A DNA stretch of 64,000 nt from Nelumbo lutea. Taxonomy: Eukaryota > Streptophyta > Magnoliopsida > Proteales > Nelumbonaceae. The notes beneath the pieces were generated by a model, which saw only the letters and a list, made by a program, of their open reading frames with translations, was not told the DNA's origin and searched no databases. Within the stretch, counting starts at the first letter, position 1, and the number at the start of each line of letters is the position of its first letter. The stretch lies in NCBI GenBank assembly GCA_022828595.1, contig JAKGHH010000004.1, positions 51,510,922-51,574,921 on the forward strand. Direction: 5' to 3'. Position numbers and translations under genes: made by a program. This document shows positions 21,996 to 33,524 of the stretch, one piece after another.

Positions 21996-23280
21996 GTGAC
22001 TCGTACTTCTCAAAGATGTGAACTAGAGTACAATCCTGAAATTGAGAAGACTACCCGTCGTTTAAGAAAGGAAGCGAAACAAAGAAATGACCGTTCACCT
22101 CCAAGGATGAATTCTGAATTCGATCTACCAACTTGTGATCAATCCATCTTCGAAGAGGAAGAAAGGATGGCTGATAGAGAGAGAATGCTAAGGGAGTTGG
22201 CTGCACCAATCATGAACCAACAACCTCTATGCATAATATATCCCACTCTCGAGGTAGCCTTTGAACTAAAATCTGGTTTGATTCAACTGCTTCCTATTTT
22301 TCATGGCTTTCCAAGTGAGGACCCTCATAAACACCTCAAAGAATTCCATGTTGTCTGTTCAAGCATGAAACCACAGGGTATGACCGAGGATCAGGTAAAA
22401 TTAATATCTTTTCCTTTTACTTTACGAGATAAAGTAAAGGATTGGTTATACATTCTTCCTCCCGGTTCGATATGTACATGGGATGAGATGAATAGAATGC
22501 TTTTAGATTAATATTTTCCTGCATCCCGAGCTATAAATATTAGGAAGGAAATCTGTGGAGTTCGGTAGTTTGGTGGTGAGACACTATACGAATATTGGGA
22601 AAGATTTAAACAACTTTGTGCTAATTGTCCCCACCACCAAATACTCGAACAGCTCTTGATCCAATACTTCTATGAAGGACTCCAACCTATGGATAGAAGT
22701 ATGGTAGATGCAGCTAGTGGAGGAGCCTTGGTCAATAAAACACCCAAAGCGGCTAGGGAATTGATTTCCAACATGGCCAAAAATTCACAACAATTCGGAG
22801 CAAGAACAGATGGTACTATCAGGCATGTTAATGAGGTAAGTCATTCTAATTTAGAAAATCAAATTTCTGATCTAACTGCCTTGGTTCGATAACTGGCTAC
22901 AAGGCAATTGCAAACGGTAAGGGTATGTGGTGTCTGTTCGATTCCTGGGCATCCTACGGATATGTGTCCATCATTGCAGGATGGTTCGATGCAACAAGTT
23001 AGTGTCGTAGGAGGATTTCTGGGCCAACCTCAACACAAGTATGATCCCTATTCCAATTACTACAATCCTGGGAGGAGGGATCATCCCAATCTGAGCTATG
23101 AAAACCAAGGAGGATCACAGAGATACCAGCCCCAAGCTTTCAACAGACAACCCCCAATTTCAGCACCTATCTCAATGCAAAGTCAACCCTCAAGTTTAGG
23201 TATGTCATTAGATGAAATTGTTAAGGCTCTAGCTACTAACACTCAACAATTTCAACAGGAAACAAGAGCTAGCATCTAGA
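21996..23280 (+). pseudogene. Athila gag with stops
   Basis: The capsid region holds LIQLLPIFHGFPSEDPHKHLKEFHVVCSS, the Athila-type gag block (about 22280-22365), then DKVKDWLYILPPGSICTWDEM and YFYEGLQPMDRSMVDAASGGALVNKT (about 22665-22740). A zinc-knuckle-like CGVCSIPGHPTDMCP lies near 22926. Stops near 22509, 22568, 22890 and 23278 break it. Gag would form the capsid and package the element RNA. Confidence 0.88.
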
Positions 23281-23393
23281 ACTTAGGGAACCAAATTAGT
23301 TAGCTTGCTACTTCCATTAGCAAGTTGGAGGCGTAGAACTTTGGGAAGCTACCATCACAGACGGTAGTTAATCCCAAGAAAAATGCAAGTGCA

Positions 23394-24155
23394 ATGGTGC
23401 TGAGAAGTGGGAAAGAATTGCAGCTACAACCTACCTCACCAAGGAAGGTAGATAAGGGAGACAAGGAAGAGGAGAAACAAGATTCAAATGAGAGCCCCAT
23501 TAAGGTAATACCCGACCCCCCTCTCCCTAAGATTACTAATACCATTGTACCACCTTTTCCAAGTAGGTTGGAAAAATCCAAGAAGGAAGAATATGAGCAA
23601 GAAGTATTAGAGACCTTTAGGAAGGTTGAAATAAACATTCCCTTGTTAGATGCCATCAAACAGATTCCAAAATATGCAAAATTTCTGAAGGAATTATGCA
23701 CTAAGAAGAGGAGGCTGGGAATCGATGAGAAGGTAAGGGTTGGATAAAATGTTTCAGCTGTCATTAAGAGGACCTTGCCGGAAAAACGTGTTGTTCCAGG
23801 TATGTTTACCTTACCTTGTGTGATTGGCAATAAAAGAATTAAGCGTGCCATGCTAGATTTATGTGCATCCATCAATGTCATTCCATACGATTTATTGTGC
23901 TTTGAGATTAGGTCCCTTAAAGGAAACTAGGGTAGTCATTCAGCTAGCTGATCGTTCTAACACCTACCCGGAAGGGATTATTGAGGATGTGTTGGTGCAG
24001 GTTAATGATCTAATCTTTTCAGCCAACTTTTACATCCTAAAGATGGAGGAGGACACGGTCACAAGTTTAGCCCCACTTCTATTAGGCAGGCCATTCATGA
24101 AAACGGCCAAGACCAAAATAAAGGTGGATGAGGGTTCCCGACAGAGAGATTGTTA
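23394..24155 (+). pseudogene. Athila gag-pol linker and aspartic protease, frameshifted
   Basis: A charged linker (MVLRSGKEL ... PPFPSRLEKSKKEE, 23394-23580) leads to IPLLDAIKQIPKYAKFLKELC, a standard Athila block. The protease core reads as AMLDLCASINVIPYDL (about 23847-23894), where DLGAS is the usual motif, so Gly is replaced by Cys. A frameshift near 23880 moves the remainder (SLAPLLLGRPFMKTAKTKI, about 24060-24120) to another frame. Confidence 0.82.
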
Positions 24156-24559
24156 AATTTAATATCTTTGAAGCTATGAAATATCCAAATGAATGCCATT
24201 CGATATGCTCTATTGACACTATTGATTCAATTGTGCAGGAAATTTTTGGAGAAGAGGACATGAATGAAGAACTTGAATTAAGTGCACAATTGGATAGGGA
24301 GGAGGAATTCGATACATCCTGCGAAACTCCGGAATCGATTCTGGAACAAAAGGTAATCAATTCTGATATTCCATTATCATTTTCTCACAAGAAATTGTTG
24401 CCTTCTGTTTTGCAGGCTTCGAAGTTGGAATTAAAAACCTTACCAGCTCACCTTAAGAATGCATACTTGGGCGACAAAGAAACATTGCTCGTGATCATTG
24501 CAAAAGGGTTGATTGAAGAATAAGAGGAACAACTCATCAAAGTTCTGAAAGAACATAAG

Positions 24560-25900
24560 GTGGCGATTGGTTGGACCTTAGCTGACATAAAAGGGGTCAG
24601 CCCCTCAATTCGCATGCACAGGATTATTTTGGAAGATGGCGCCAAACAAGTTAGAGAATCACAAAGAAAGCTCAACCCGGTAATGAAAGAAGTGGTGATG
24701 AAAGAAATACTTAAGTTGTTGAATTTAGGGATAATCTACCCAATTTCGGATAGTAAATGGGTAAGTCCTATACATGTTGTACCCAAGAAAACTAGAATAA
24801 CTGTGGTAAGAAATCAAAATAATGAACTAGTCCCAATGAGGGTACAAAGTGGCTGGCGTATGGTAATTGATTTTTGAAAACTTAGCTTGGCCACTCAAAA
24901 GGACCACTTTCCCTTACCCTTCATAGATCAGATGTTAAAAAGATTAGCATGTAAGGCCTTCTTTTGTTTTCTCGATGGGTTTTCAGGTTATTATCAGATT
25001 GTTATTGCCCAGGAGGACCAAGAGAAAACAACTCTCACTTGCCCATTCGGTACTTTTGCTTACAGACGAATGCCTTTTGGTCTGTGCAACTCTCCAAGCA
25101 CTTTTCAAAGATGCATGATAAGCATATTTTCTGAATTTATTGAGAAGTGCATTGAAGTGTTCATGGACAATTTTATTGTTTATGGTGATTCATTTGATGA
25201 TTGCTTAAATAATTTAAAAAAAATTCTGAATCGATGTGTCGAGACTAATCTTGTTTTCAATTATGAAAAATGCCACTTTATGGTAAAGGAAGGCGTTGTG
25301 TTGGGACATGTTATCTCAACTAGAGGAATAGAGGTCGATAAGGCCAAAGTTTATTTAATTGTGAGCTTACCTTACCCTATAAATGTTAGGGAAGTACGTG
25401 CCTTTCTTGGACATGTAGGATTCTATCGTAGGTTTATCAAAGACTTTTCAAAAATCACCCTGCCATTGTCCAAGTTGCTTCAGAAGGATGTGCCTTTCGA
25501 CTTTGGGGATGAGTGCAAGGAAGCATTTGAAAAGCTCAAGAATCTATTGACAATTGCACCCATTATTCAACCACCTAACTGGAACTTGCCCTTTGAGATC
25601 ATGAGCGATGCAAGCAACTATGTGGCAGGGGCTGTTTTAGGTCAGTGAATTGATGGGAGGAGCCATGTCATCTACTATGCTTCAAGAATGTTGAATGCTG
25701 CACAATGCAACTACACAACCACTGAAAAGGAGCTATTAGCAATTGTGTTTGCTTTAGATAAATTTTGATCATATTTGCTTGGCTCTAAAGTGATTGTATT
25801 TTCTAATCATGCAGCTTTGAAATACCTGCTAGCGAAAAAGGAGTCAAAACCGAGGCTGATAAGGTGGATACTCTTGCTCCAAGAGTTTGATTTGGAGATT
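24560..25900 (+). pseudogene. Athila reverse transcriptase and RNase H, active site altered
   Basis: RT blocks: LGIIYPISDSKWVSPIHVVPKK, GWRMVIDF, FPLPFIDQMLKRLA, CFLDGFSGYYQI (first Asp), YRRMPFGLCNSPSTFQRCM, and the catalytic box FMDNFIVYG near 25160, where FMDDF is standard. Losing the second Asp should abolish polymerisation. RNase H follows with IMSDASNYVAGAVLGQ (about 25600-25647), YTTTEKELLAIVFAL and a terminal [22 protein letters not shown]. Stops lie near 24876, 25648 and 25768. Confidence 0.88.
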
Positions 25901-25959
25901 AAGGATCAAAGGGGAGCTGAAAACTCGGTGGCAAATCATCCAAGTAGGTTGGTAAAAGA

Positions 25960-27321
25960 TGAGGACTCCTCACCCATCTCTGAACTGTTTCCTGATGAGC
26001 AACTGTTTCACATAAAAGGTATGGTCCCTTGGTATGTTGATATTGTGAACTACTTGGTTACTGGAATTTTGCCTAATTACCTTAGCATGTCCATGAAGAA
26101 TAAAATCAGGTATGAGGCAAAATATTATGTTTGGGATGAACCCTATCTATGGAAATTCTGCTCTGATCAAGTGATTAGGAGGTGTGTCCCTGAGAATGAG
26201 CATATGTCGATTTTAAGTTTCTGTCATAATTATGCTTGTGGTGGTCATTTTGGGCCAAAAGAAACTGCTCGAAAGGTCTTAGATAGTGGGCTGTATTGAG
26301 CAACCCTATTTAGAGATGCATACCTGCTTTGCAAAAATTGTGAAAGATGCCAACAAACAGGTGCATTATCTCGTAGGAATGAGATGCCCCAAACCCCCAT
26401 TCTTATCTGCGAAATCTTTGATGTTTGGGGCATATGGGACCCTTTCCTCCCTCTTGTGGTTTTGTTTGCATACTTTTTCCAGTTGACTATGTCTCAAAAT
26501 GGGTGGAAGCAAAGGCCACCAGGACTGATGATTCTAAGTGTGTTGTAGGGTTTATCAAATCTAACATCTTCAGTAGGTTTGGCATTTCTCGAGCCATGAT
26601 AAGTTATCAAGGGACCCACTTCTGCAATAGAGCCGTCGAAGTCTTACTAAAAAAGTATGGGGTGCATCACCGAATCGCCATTGTTTATCAACCCTAGACA
26701 AACGACCAAGCTGAAATTTCCAATAGAGAGGTCAAGTCCATTTTAGTGAAGACGGTGAATCCGGGAAGAAAGGATTGGAGCCTACGTCTAGATGACACAC
26801 TCTGGGCATATCGAACAGCATATAAAACACCAATAGGGATGTCTCCTTACAGGTTGATTTTTGACAAATCTTGTCACTTGCCAGTCAAAATTGAGCATAG
26901 GGCCTATTGGGCAATCAAACGCTGCAATATGAACATGGAAGAAGCTAGCAAGGCAAGAAAACTCCAATTGCAAGAATTGGAAGAGTTGCGGTTAGAAGCA
27001 TATGAGAATTCGAGAATCTAGAAAGAGAAGACCAAATTGTTCCATGATAATTTGCTTTTGAGAAAACAATTTATAATTGGACAAAAGGTTTTGTTATACA
27101 ATTCTCGACTCCAACTCATGCTAGGTAAGTTGTGTTCTAGGTGGATGGGTCCATTTTTTGTTACTAATGTGTTTCCTTATGGTGCAGTAGAGATCAAAAG
27201 TCTCAATACAGACAAGGTTTTCAAAGTGAATGGGCATCGATTGAAGTTGTTCCATGAGGATGTAAATGTCTCCTCTATGGTAGACATCTCATTGGACCTT
27301 CTTCATTATTCATCGAGTTAA
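25960..27321 (+). pseudogene. Athila integrase, frameshifted
   Basis: An HHCC zinc region ([19 protein letters not shown], then CKNCERCQQTG) spans about 26230-26360. The core keeps PVDYVSKWVEAKAT, but the second catalytic position reads MISYQGTHF where ISDGGTHF is usual, so the Asp is Tyr. [14 protein letters not shown] (about 26707-26750) carries the Glu. The C-terminal region ends [20 protein letters not shown] ... [11 protein letters not shown]. Frameshifts near 26290 and 26450 and stops near 26697 and 27021 are present. Confidence 0.87.
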
Positions 27322-28410
27322 GGAAGCAAAGGAGGACGTCGAGCATAATGACGTTAAACAATTGTGCTTGTGGGAGGCAACCCATTGTGTATAGTTAATT
27401 TTGTTATTTTGTTTGATTTTGATTTCTGTGTTTAGCAGCTGATTTTATATCTGAAGGCACCCAACAAGGCGTACAGGGAAGTTCCCTCAAATCCTTCTAC
27501 TATATGCATAACCACATACATTGGGGACAATGTATACCTTAAGTGTGGGGGGATTAGGGAAATCTGATGGAATTTGGGGTAACCCTAGCATGCTTCGATC
27601 ATCACTTCTTAACCTTGCCTTTTTAAATTTCTACTCCCTGGAAACTTATCCTTGAATGATTTTAAACTATCAAGAATTATGTGCCTAGGCTGAATATATA
27701 AGGTAGGATGCAAGCATGACTAACTAAATTTTTGGCTGCATAAGGTACCTCATTATTTTAATCAATCAATAGGCAAGATGCATACAAATTTATCCGCATG
27801 AGGGTTTGATTGATTTTCACATAAATATTTGGCAAACATGGTTTGATTATTCTAGAACTTGCTGTGTTAGACATGTTGAGACCATGATCAATGAGTTCAT
27901 CAATCAGAACGGTGGTGCCCTTGTGATTCTTGTGCAATGTATATATATATATTCGTAACTAATATGAGATGGAGCATAAAATGCACCCACTCTAGAACCC
28001 CAACCCCATTCTCACTTTCAGATCCTTGGAATTCATGCTAAGTGGTGGAGATGTGATACATAACAAGCTTATAGTAATAACATACATTGTTTTGACTTAA
28101 GAAACAAAGAAAGGTAATTGAATCTGGCTGCATTGGTTTGTTAAAACAATGAGGTGCTTGTTCAATCCAAGAATGTTCAGCCGGTGGAAGGCTTGTTTCC
28201 TTTACTGTCGATTTAACTTGGGACCATGAGGAATGGTGATTTGAGATCACTCTTGAACAAGTTAAAAGGGAAAAAGAAATGGAACTAGGAAGATTACCAA
28301 CTCTGGATTGAAACATGCAATTGATCAGGCCTTATGTAGAGAGAAAGAGAGATTAAAAATCAGTAGGTAGTTGCTTAAGTTTTGCCTTGCCCAAGGACGG
28401 ACAAAGTTTA
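27322..28410 (+). other. Athila 3' untranslated region (site of the env-like ORF in some relatives)
   Basis: About 1.1 kb lies between integrase and the right LTR. Some Athila elements carry an envelope-like ORF here; none is seen, only short ORFs. A polypurine-like AGTGTGGGGGGATTAGGG occurs at 27543-27560, about 870 bases before the true tract. Confidence 0.7.
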
Positions 28411-28424
28411 AGTGTGGGGGGATT
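28411..28424 (+). other. Athila polypurine tract
   Basis: AGTGTGGGGGGATT abuts the right LTR start TGATGAGAC at 28425. It primes plus-strand DNA synthesis in the family. Confidence 0.85.
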
Positions 28425-29515
28425 TGATGAGACTAAAAAGTATCCTATTTTTGTCCCCAAATATTCACTCTTTTCATTAACTTAGCACTTAATTGGACTC
28501 ATTACTCTTGTATTTTGATTCAGGGCAAACATGAAGGCAATTGGAAGAAAACAAGGCAAATCAGATGATTTTGAACAGTTTCGGCACCATTCAGTAATCT
28601 GGGCATAACTCTCAATTCAGGACTCCGATTTGGATAATTCAAGAGGCATCAGAAAGATGAAAGAAAGGCCCACAACTTTTATATTGTGTTTTGATAGATT
28701 CAGTCTACATCAAAGAGAAAACTAGGCCCAAAGTCGGAGCAAGTTCGCAGCAAAGCCCATTTCACAACTGAAGCCCAATTCGCAGAAGAGCCTTGTAGCA
28801 ACCCAAGATATTAAAGCAGCCCAACTCGAATTCAAGAGCCTAGAGTCCCAATTTTGAATTAACCTCCAGAAAGAGAGTCTTATTAGATTTTAATTTTAAA
28901 TGTAATCACATAAAGATAAGAAGATTGGATTAGATCACTAGATAAGAGATATGATAGGATTAGTTCAAAATAGATCAGGACTTTCTAGCTTGAGGTTAAT
29001 CTCCTATAAGGAGTTGGAAAAAACCCTCTCCCTTAGCTATATAAAGGGGGGGGGGCGAACTAGATTTGGGCATCAATCCAACAATCCATCAATCAAGCAT
29101 CAAGCAACTCAAGCTACCAAGAAGATCAGTTCAGCCTACTGAGAAGCAAAGCCTGGAGGGTTTGAAAATCATGAGCATCTAAGCCTTTTCTTTTCTGGTT
29201 CAAGGGGGGAGGTTCGATTGTGTCATCATGAGGTTCTGTATTTAACTCAAGTTCTTGCTTTTTAATTCAAGTATTTGTTGGTTCTTATGCATATTCTCAA
29301 TGGATGTTAATGTTAATTAGTTTGACAAATTAATTAATGTTGATTTTTCCTACTGCTATCCATGGTTCGATGATCCGTAATTGTCATGAATAGTGGTACA
29401 AGTAGCAATTAGGTTAATATCTTTCAGGGTCAATTGTTCGTGACAGCCTTTGACCAATGTATTTACATGTTTTAACCTAAGGGGAATCAATGGAATAAGA
29501 TTCGACAACCCGTCA
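28425..29515 (+). repeat. Athila right LTR with internal deletion
   Basis: It starts TGATGAGACTAAAAAG and ends CGACAACCCGTCA (1091 bp). Relative to the left LTR it lacks about 468 bp near its 3' end. The junction lies in a short shared motif (TTCGA/TTTGA), which suggests deletion by microhomology. Confidence 0.9.
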
Positions 29516-29935
29516 ATGATCCCTAGAAATTCACCATTGCTTGGAAAATCCTCTCTTAAAGAGAAAGAAGTGTAGGCCATTTTTGCTTGAGTCTTGTGCT
29601 CAAGCCCACCATTTGGAAAGTTTCAAAGTTGCAGCCTATCTAAGATCTTCTCATACTAGTTTGACTGTCCTTGAGAAAACATATTATTCCCTGCCCGTAC
29701 AAGCACAAACATATTGCTTGCCTCCCACAACACCAATTCCCTACACATATAAGCACAAACATATTATTCCCTTCCTATACAAGCTTTGAAAAGCTTCAAA
29801 GCTTTCCCCTTTGCCATGTCCTCATTCTTAGCTACTTCCCGCTTTAGTTCAAGGAGGATTTTTATAATTGCTACATGGAGACCTCCATGGGAGCCTAAGC
29901 CTAGAAATTATGATGAAAGTGCTCATTGTGACTAT
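29516..29935 (+). pseudogene. TAT gag, second fragment (between the two nested insertions)
   Basis: Right after the Athila LTR comes LKEKEV, a block that normally follows the TAT capsid. The fragment ends with WEPKPRNYDESAHCDY, the start of the TAT zinc-binding motif, cut at about 29935 by the next insertion. Short CACAAACATATT repeats lie inside (29690-29780). Confidence 0.65.
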
Positions 29936-30581
29936 TTGGGTTATGGTTGAGTTGGCCCTAGATGCCATGTGTCACCTCCATGGCCACCCTATCTCCTTGG
30001 CCATCTCAGCACTGTGCCACCTCCGCGGCCCACCTTATCTCCTCGGCTACATCAGCACCATGTCACCTCCATGGCCCACCTTATCTCCTCGACCATGTCA
30101 GCACCTACAACCCACCTTATCTCTTCATCCACATCGACACCACATCATGTGGATAAGCACGACCAAGATAGGAGATCATCGTATGGATGGGGACAATTCC
30201 GCTAGGGATTGGGTCTTATCCTAAAAACCTTGGCAGTTAACCTCATCCTGGCAACCCCGGAAGCCCCATCCAATCAGGACACGTTTCTTCAGCTATAAAA
30301 AGGTACTTCCCACTCAAGGTAAGGGATCCAACTCTTGACTCCCATATTGTTACTTTGCTCAGACTAGCACTGTTCTCCAACTGCTCGGCCCGACCACCTA
30401 CGTTTTCTACTAACTTAAGCATCGGAGTATCTACCCAGGGATAACTCCTTGGGCCTTTGACAAGTTCTTGCTTTTAGATCTTGGAGCATGGCTTCGTCCT
30501 TCCACCTTGGCTCCACTTAGTTGGTAGGATTATCTGACTAAGACATCGGTTCAAGAACAACTTCGGATCGAGCAGCATCAG
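29936..30581 (+). repeat. Left LTR with four 46-bp subrepeats
   Basis: It contains four copies (29971-30155) of a unit around CACCTCCATGGCCCACCTTATCTC. A TATAAAAA box lies at 30294-30301. It ends GAGCAGCATCA. Confidence 0.82.
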
Positions 30582-30583
30582 AT

Positions 30584-30600
30584 TGGTGTCGTTTATGGGA
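30584..30600 (+). other. Primer-binding site of the 61-bp-repeat element
   Basis: TTGGTGTCGTTTATGGG lies two bases after the LTR end. It differs from the common TAT PBS mainly by C-to-T changes. Confidence 0.7.
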
Positions 30601-30759
30601 ATCACACAAAAGGCATTCCTAAAGACCAGCATCAGATTGCTCGAGCAGCCTTGATCGAGCAGCATCGGAATGCTTCAAAGCCCGTTCCCCATCTTGGGGT
30701 TCCCGCTCTCACCATTGCCCTTAAAGACCAGGTGCCACCGAGCTCCCCAGCAACGTTGA

Positions 30760-32560
30760 GAGCTTGGAAGCACCTCAGCCAATGAAGACCAAAGACCTTG
30801 GTTAGCATAAGATCAATGCCACTAAGCCAAAGACCTCAGCCAATAAAGAGCAAAGACCTCGATCAGCATAAGATCGAGGCCAATAAGGCAGAGACCTTGG
30901 CCAACAAGGAGTAAAGACCTCGATCAGCATGAGATCGAGGCCACTAAGGCATAGACCTCAGCCAATAAGGAGAAAAGGCCTTAGTCAGCATATGATCAAG
31001 GCCACTAAGGCAGAGACCTCAGCCAACAAGGAGCAAAGACCTCGATCGAGGCCACTGAGGTAGAGACCTCAGTCAATAAGGAACAAAGACCTTGATGTGC
31101 ATAAAATTGTGGCCACTAAGGTAGAGACCTCGGCCAACGAAGACCAAAGACCGCAATCAGCATAAGGTCGAGGCCACTAAGGCAGAGACCTCAGCCAACA
31201 AGGAGCAAAGACCTCGGTCAGCATAAGATTGAGGCCACTAAGGTAGAGACCTCGTTCAACAAAGACCAAAGACCTTGGTTAGCATGAGATCAAGAACACT
31301 GAGGCAGATCCCTCGACCAACAAGGAGAAAAGACCTTGGTCAGCATAAGATCGCGGCCACTAAGGCAGAGACCTCGACCAACAAGGAGCAAAGACCTCAG
31401 TCATTATAAGATCGAGGCTACTAAGGTAGAGACCTCGGCCAACGAAGACCAAAGACCTTAATCAGCATGAGATTGAGGCCACTAAGCTAGAGTCCTCGGC
31501 CAACGAAGAGAAAAGACCTCGATCAACATAAGGTCGAGGCTACTAAGGTAGAGACCTTAGACAACAAGGAGCAAAGACCTCAATCAACATAAGATCGAGG
31601 CCACTGAGGTAGAGACCTTGACCAACAAGGAGCAAAGACCTCAGTGAGCATAAGATTGAGGCCATTAAGGTAGAAACCTTGACCAACGAAGACCAAAGAC
31701 CTTGATCAACATGAGATTGAGGCCGCTTAGTTAGAGACATCGGCCAACAAAGAGAAAAGACCTTAGTTAACATAAGATCAAGGCTACTAAGGTAGAGACC
31801 TTAGCCAACAAGGAGCAAAGACCTCGATCAACATAAGATCAAGGCCATTGAGGTAGAGACCTCGACCAACAAGGAGCAAAGACCTCGGTGAGCATAAGAT
31901 CGAGGCCAGTAAGGTAAAGACCTCGACCAACGAAGACTAAAGACCTTGATCAGCATAAGATCGATGCCACTAAGGCAGAGACCTTAGCCAACAAGTAGCA
32001 AAGACCTTGGTCAGCATAAGATCGAAGCCACTAAGGTAGAGACATTGGCCAACAAAAACCAAAGACCTTGGTCAGCATGAGATCAAGGCCACTAAGGCAG
32101 AGACCTCAACCAACAAGGAGAAAAGAACTCAGTCAACATAAGATCAAGGCCACTAAGATAGAGACCTCGGCCAACAAGGAGTAAAAACCTCGGTTAGTAT
32201 AGGATCGAGGCCACTAAGGCAAAGACCTTGGCCAGCAAAGAGTAAAGACCTCGGTAAACATAAGATCAAGGCTACTAAGTCAAAGACCTCAACTAACAAA
32301 ATACAAAGACCTTGGTCAGCATAAGATCGAGACCACTAAGGCAGAGACCTCGTCTAACGAAGACCAAAGACCCCGATTAACATAAGATCGAGGCCACTAA
32401 GGCAGAGACCTCAGCCAACCACAACCAAAGACCTCAGTTAGCATAAGATCGAAGCCACTAAGCCCGAGACCATGACCGACAAAAAACAAAGACCTCAGTC
32501 AGCATAGGACCTCGGCCAGCAAAGAGTAAAGACCTCGGTCAACATAAGACTCTAGTCGTC
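30760..32560 (+). repeat. Tandem array, unit about 61 bp, about 29-30 copies
   Basis: The repeating pattern is GAGACCTCGGCCAACAAGGA, then GCAAAGACCTCGGTCAGCAT, then AAGATCGAGGCCACTAAGGC plus one base. The unit start drifts by one base per 60-base line, which gives the 61-bp period directly. Copies differ by scattered C/T and A/G changes, and a few are shortened (for example near 31040 and 32500). Each unit holds internal near-repeats of GACCTCG. No ORF runs through it. Confidence 0.9.
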
Positions 32561-32828
32561 ATCTCGGGACTCCTCGACCCTCTCCTCGGCAAGACGAAAT
32601 GACACATTTGCCGACCCATCTTGGAAATGGTACGGGCATCAAGCTGCCTGATTCACCCATAAACTAATTTTTGATTCGCCCATAAACTATTTTAATCCTA
32701 AGTCGTTCAACCCAGAAGGTGCACTCAACCAAACTTCAAATTTGGAGTTCCTTAGCTGAGAACCTAAGAGCTCTTCCATGCCACACTGCGGCCGATCACT
32801 ACACTCCTCAACTTTGAAACTGGGGGAG

Positions 32829-33524
32829 TGATGTTCGAGTTATGGTTGAGTTGGCCCTGGTGCTACTTGTCGCCTCCATGGCCACTCTATCTCCTCGGTT
32901 ACGTCAGCTCAGCATCACCTTCGTGGCCCACCTTATCTCCTCAACCACGTCAGCACCGTGTTACTTCTGTGGTCCACCTTATCTCCTCGGGCATATCAGC
33001 ACCGTGTCACCTCTACGGCCTACCTTATCTCCTCGGCCAAGTCAGCACCATGGCCTACCTTATCTCTTTAGCCATGTCGGCAACACGTCATGTCGATAAG
33101 CGTGACCAAGATAGGAGATTATCGTACAGATGGGGACAATTTTGCTGGGGATTAGAGCTTATCCCAAAGACCCCGACGGTTAACCTCATCCCAGTAACCC
33201 CAGAAGCCTCATCCGGTCGGGATATGGATCTTTGGCTATAAAAAGGTACTTCCCGCTCAAGGTAAGGGATCCAACTCTTGACTCCCATACTGTTACTCTG
33301 CTCAGACCAGCACTGTTCTCCAACTACTCGGCCCAACCACCCACCGTTTTCTACTAACTTGAGCATTGGAGTATCTACCCGGGGAGAACTCCTCGGGCTT
33401 CTGACAATTTCTTGGTTTCAGATCTTAGAGCGAGGCTTCGTCCTTCCACCTCAGCTCTACCCAGTTGGCAGGATTATCTGACTATGAACTCGGTTCAAGA
33501 ACTACCTCGGATTGAGCAGCATCA
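32829..33524 (+). repeat. Right LTR with five 46-bp subrepeats
   Basis: It starts TGATGTTCGAG after the purine tract and ends GAGCAGCATCA. It has five 46-bp units (32869-33080), one more than the left LTR, which explains most of its extra 50 bp. A TATAAAAA box lies at 33237. Confidence 0.85.

Larger units (their letters stand above)
20359..29515 (+). mobile_element. Athila-lineage Ty3/gypsy element, full structure, dead
   Basis: Left LTR 20359-21916, PBS 21923-21940, gag, protease, RT, RNase H, integrase, a long untranslated 3' region and right LTR 28425-29515. Flanks CTGAT (20354-20358) and ATGAT (29516-29520) fit a 5-bp TSD with one change. The PBS, domain order and the GTGTGGGGGGATT tract before the right LTR are typical of Athila. 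Every gene carries stops. Confidence 0.92.
29936..33524 (+). mobile_element. Non-autonomous LTR retrotransposon with a 61-bp tandem-repeat body
   Basis: Left LTR 29936-30581, PBS-like TTGGTGTCGTTTATGGG at 30584-30600, a tandem array filling most of the interior, a purine tract CTGGGGGAG at 32820-32828, and right LTR 32829-33524. No gag or pol is present, so any mobility would have needed proteins from a relative. The PBS resembles that of TAT elements (TTGGCGCCGTCTGTGGG). Flanks share TGACTAT (to 29935; from about 33526), and the host reading frame resumes across it. The left LTR seems to have lost its first 5-6 bases. Confidence 0.85.

Noticed and set aside
27322..28410. Possible envelope-like ORF in Athila
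   Set aside because: No ORF over 92 codons and none with signal, membrane or coiled-coil pattern in the plus direction.
30760..32560. Regular repeat array resembling a CRISPR array
   Set aside because: The whole 61-bp unit repeats without unique spacers, it lies between two LTRs, and the DNA is from a plant.
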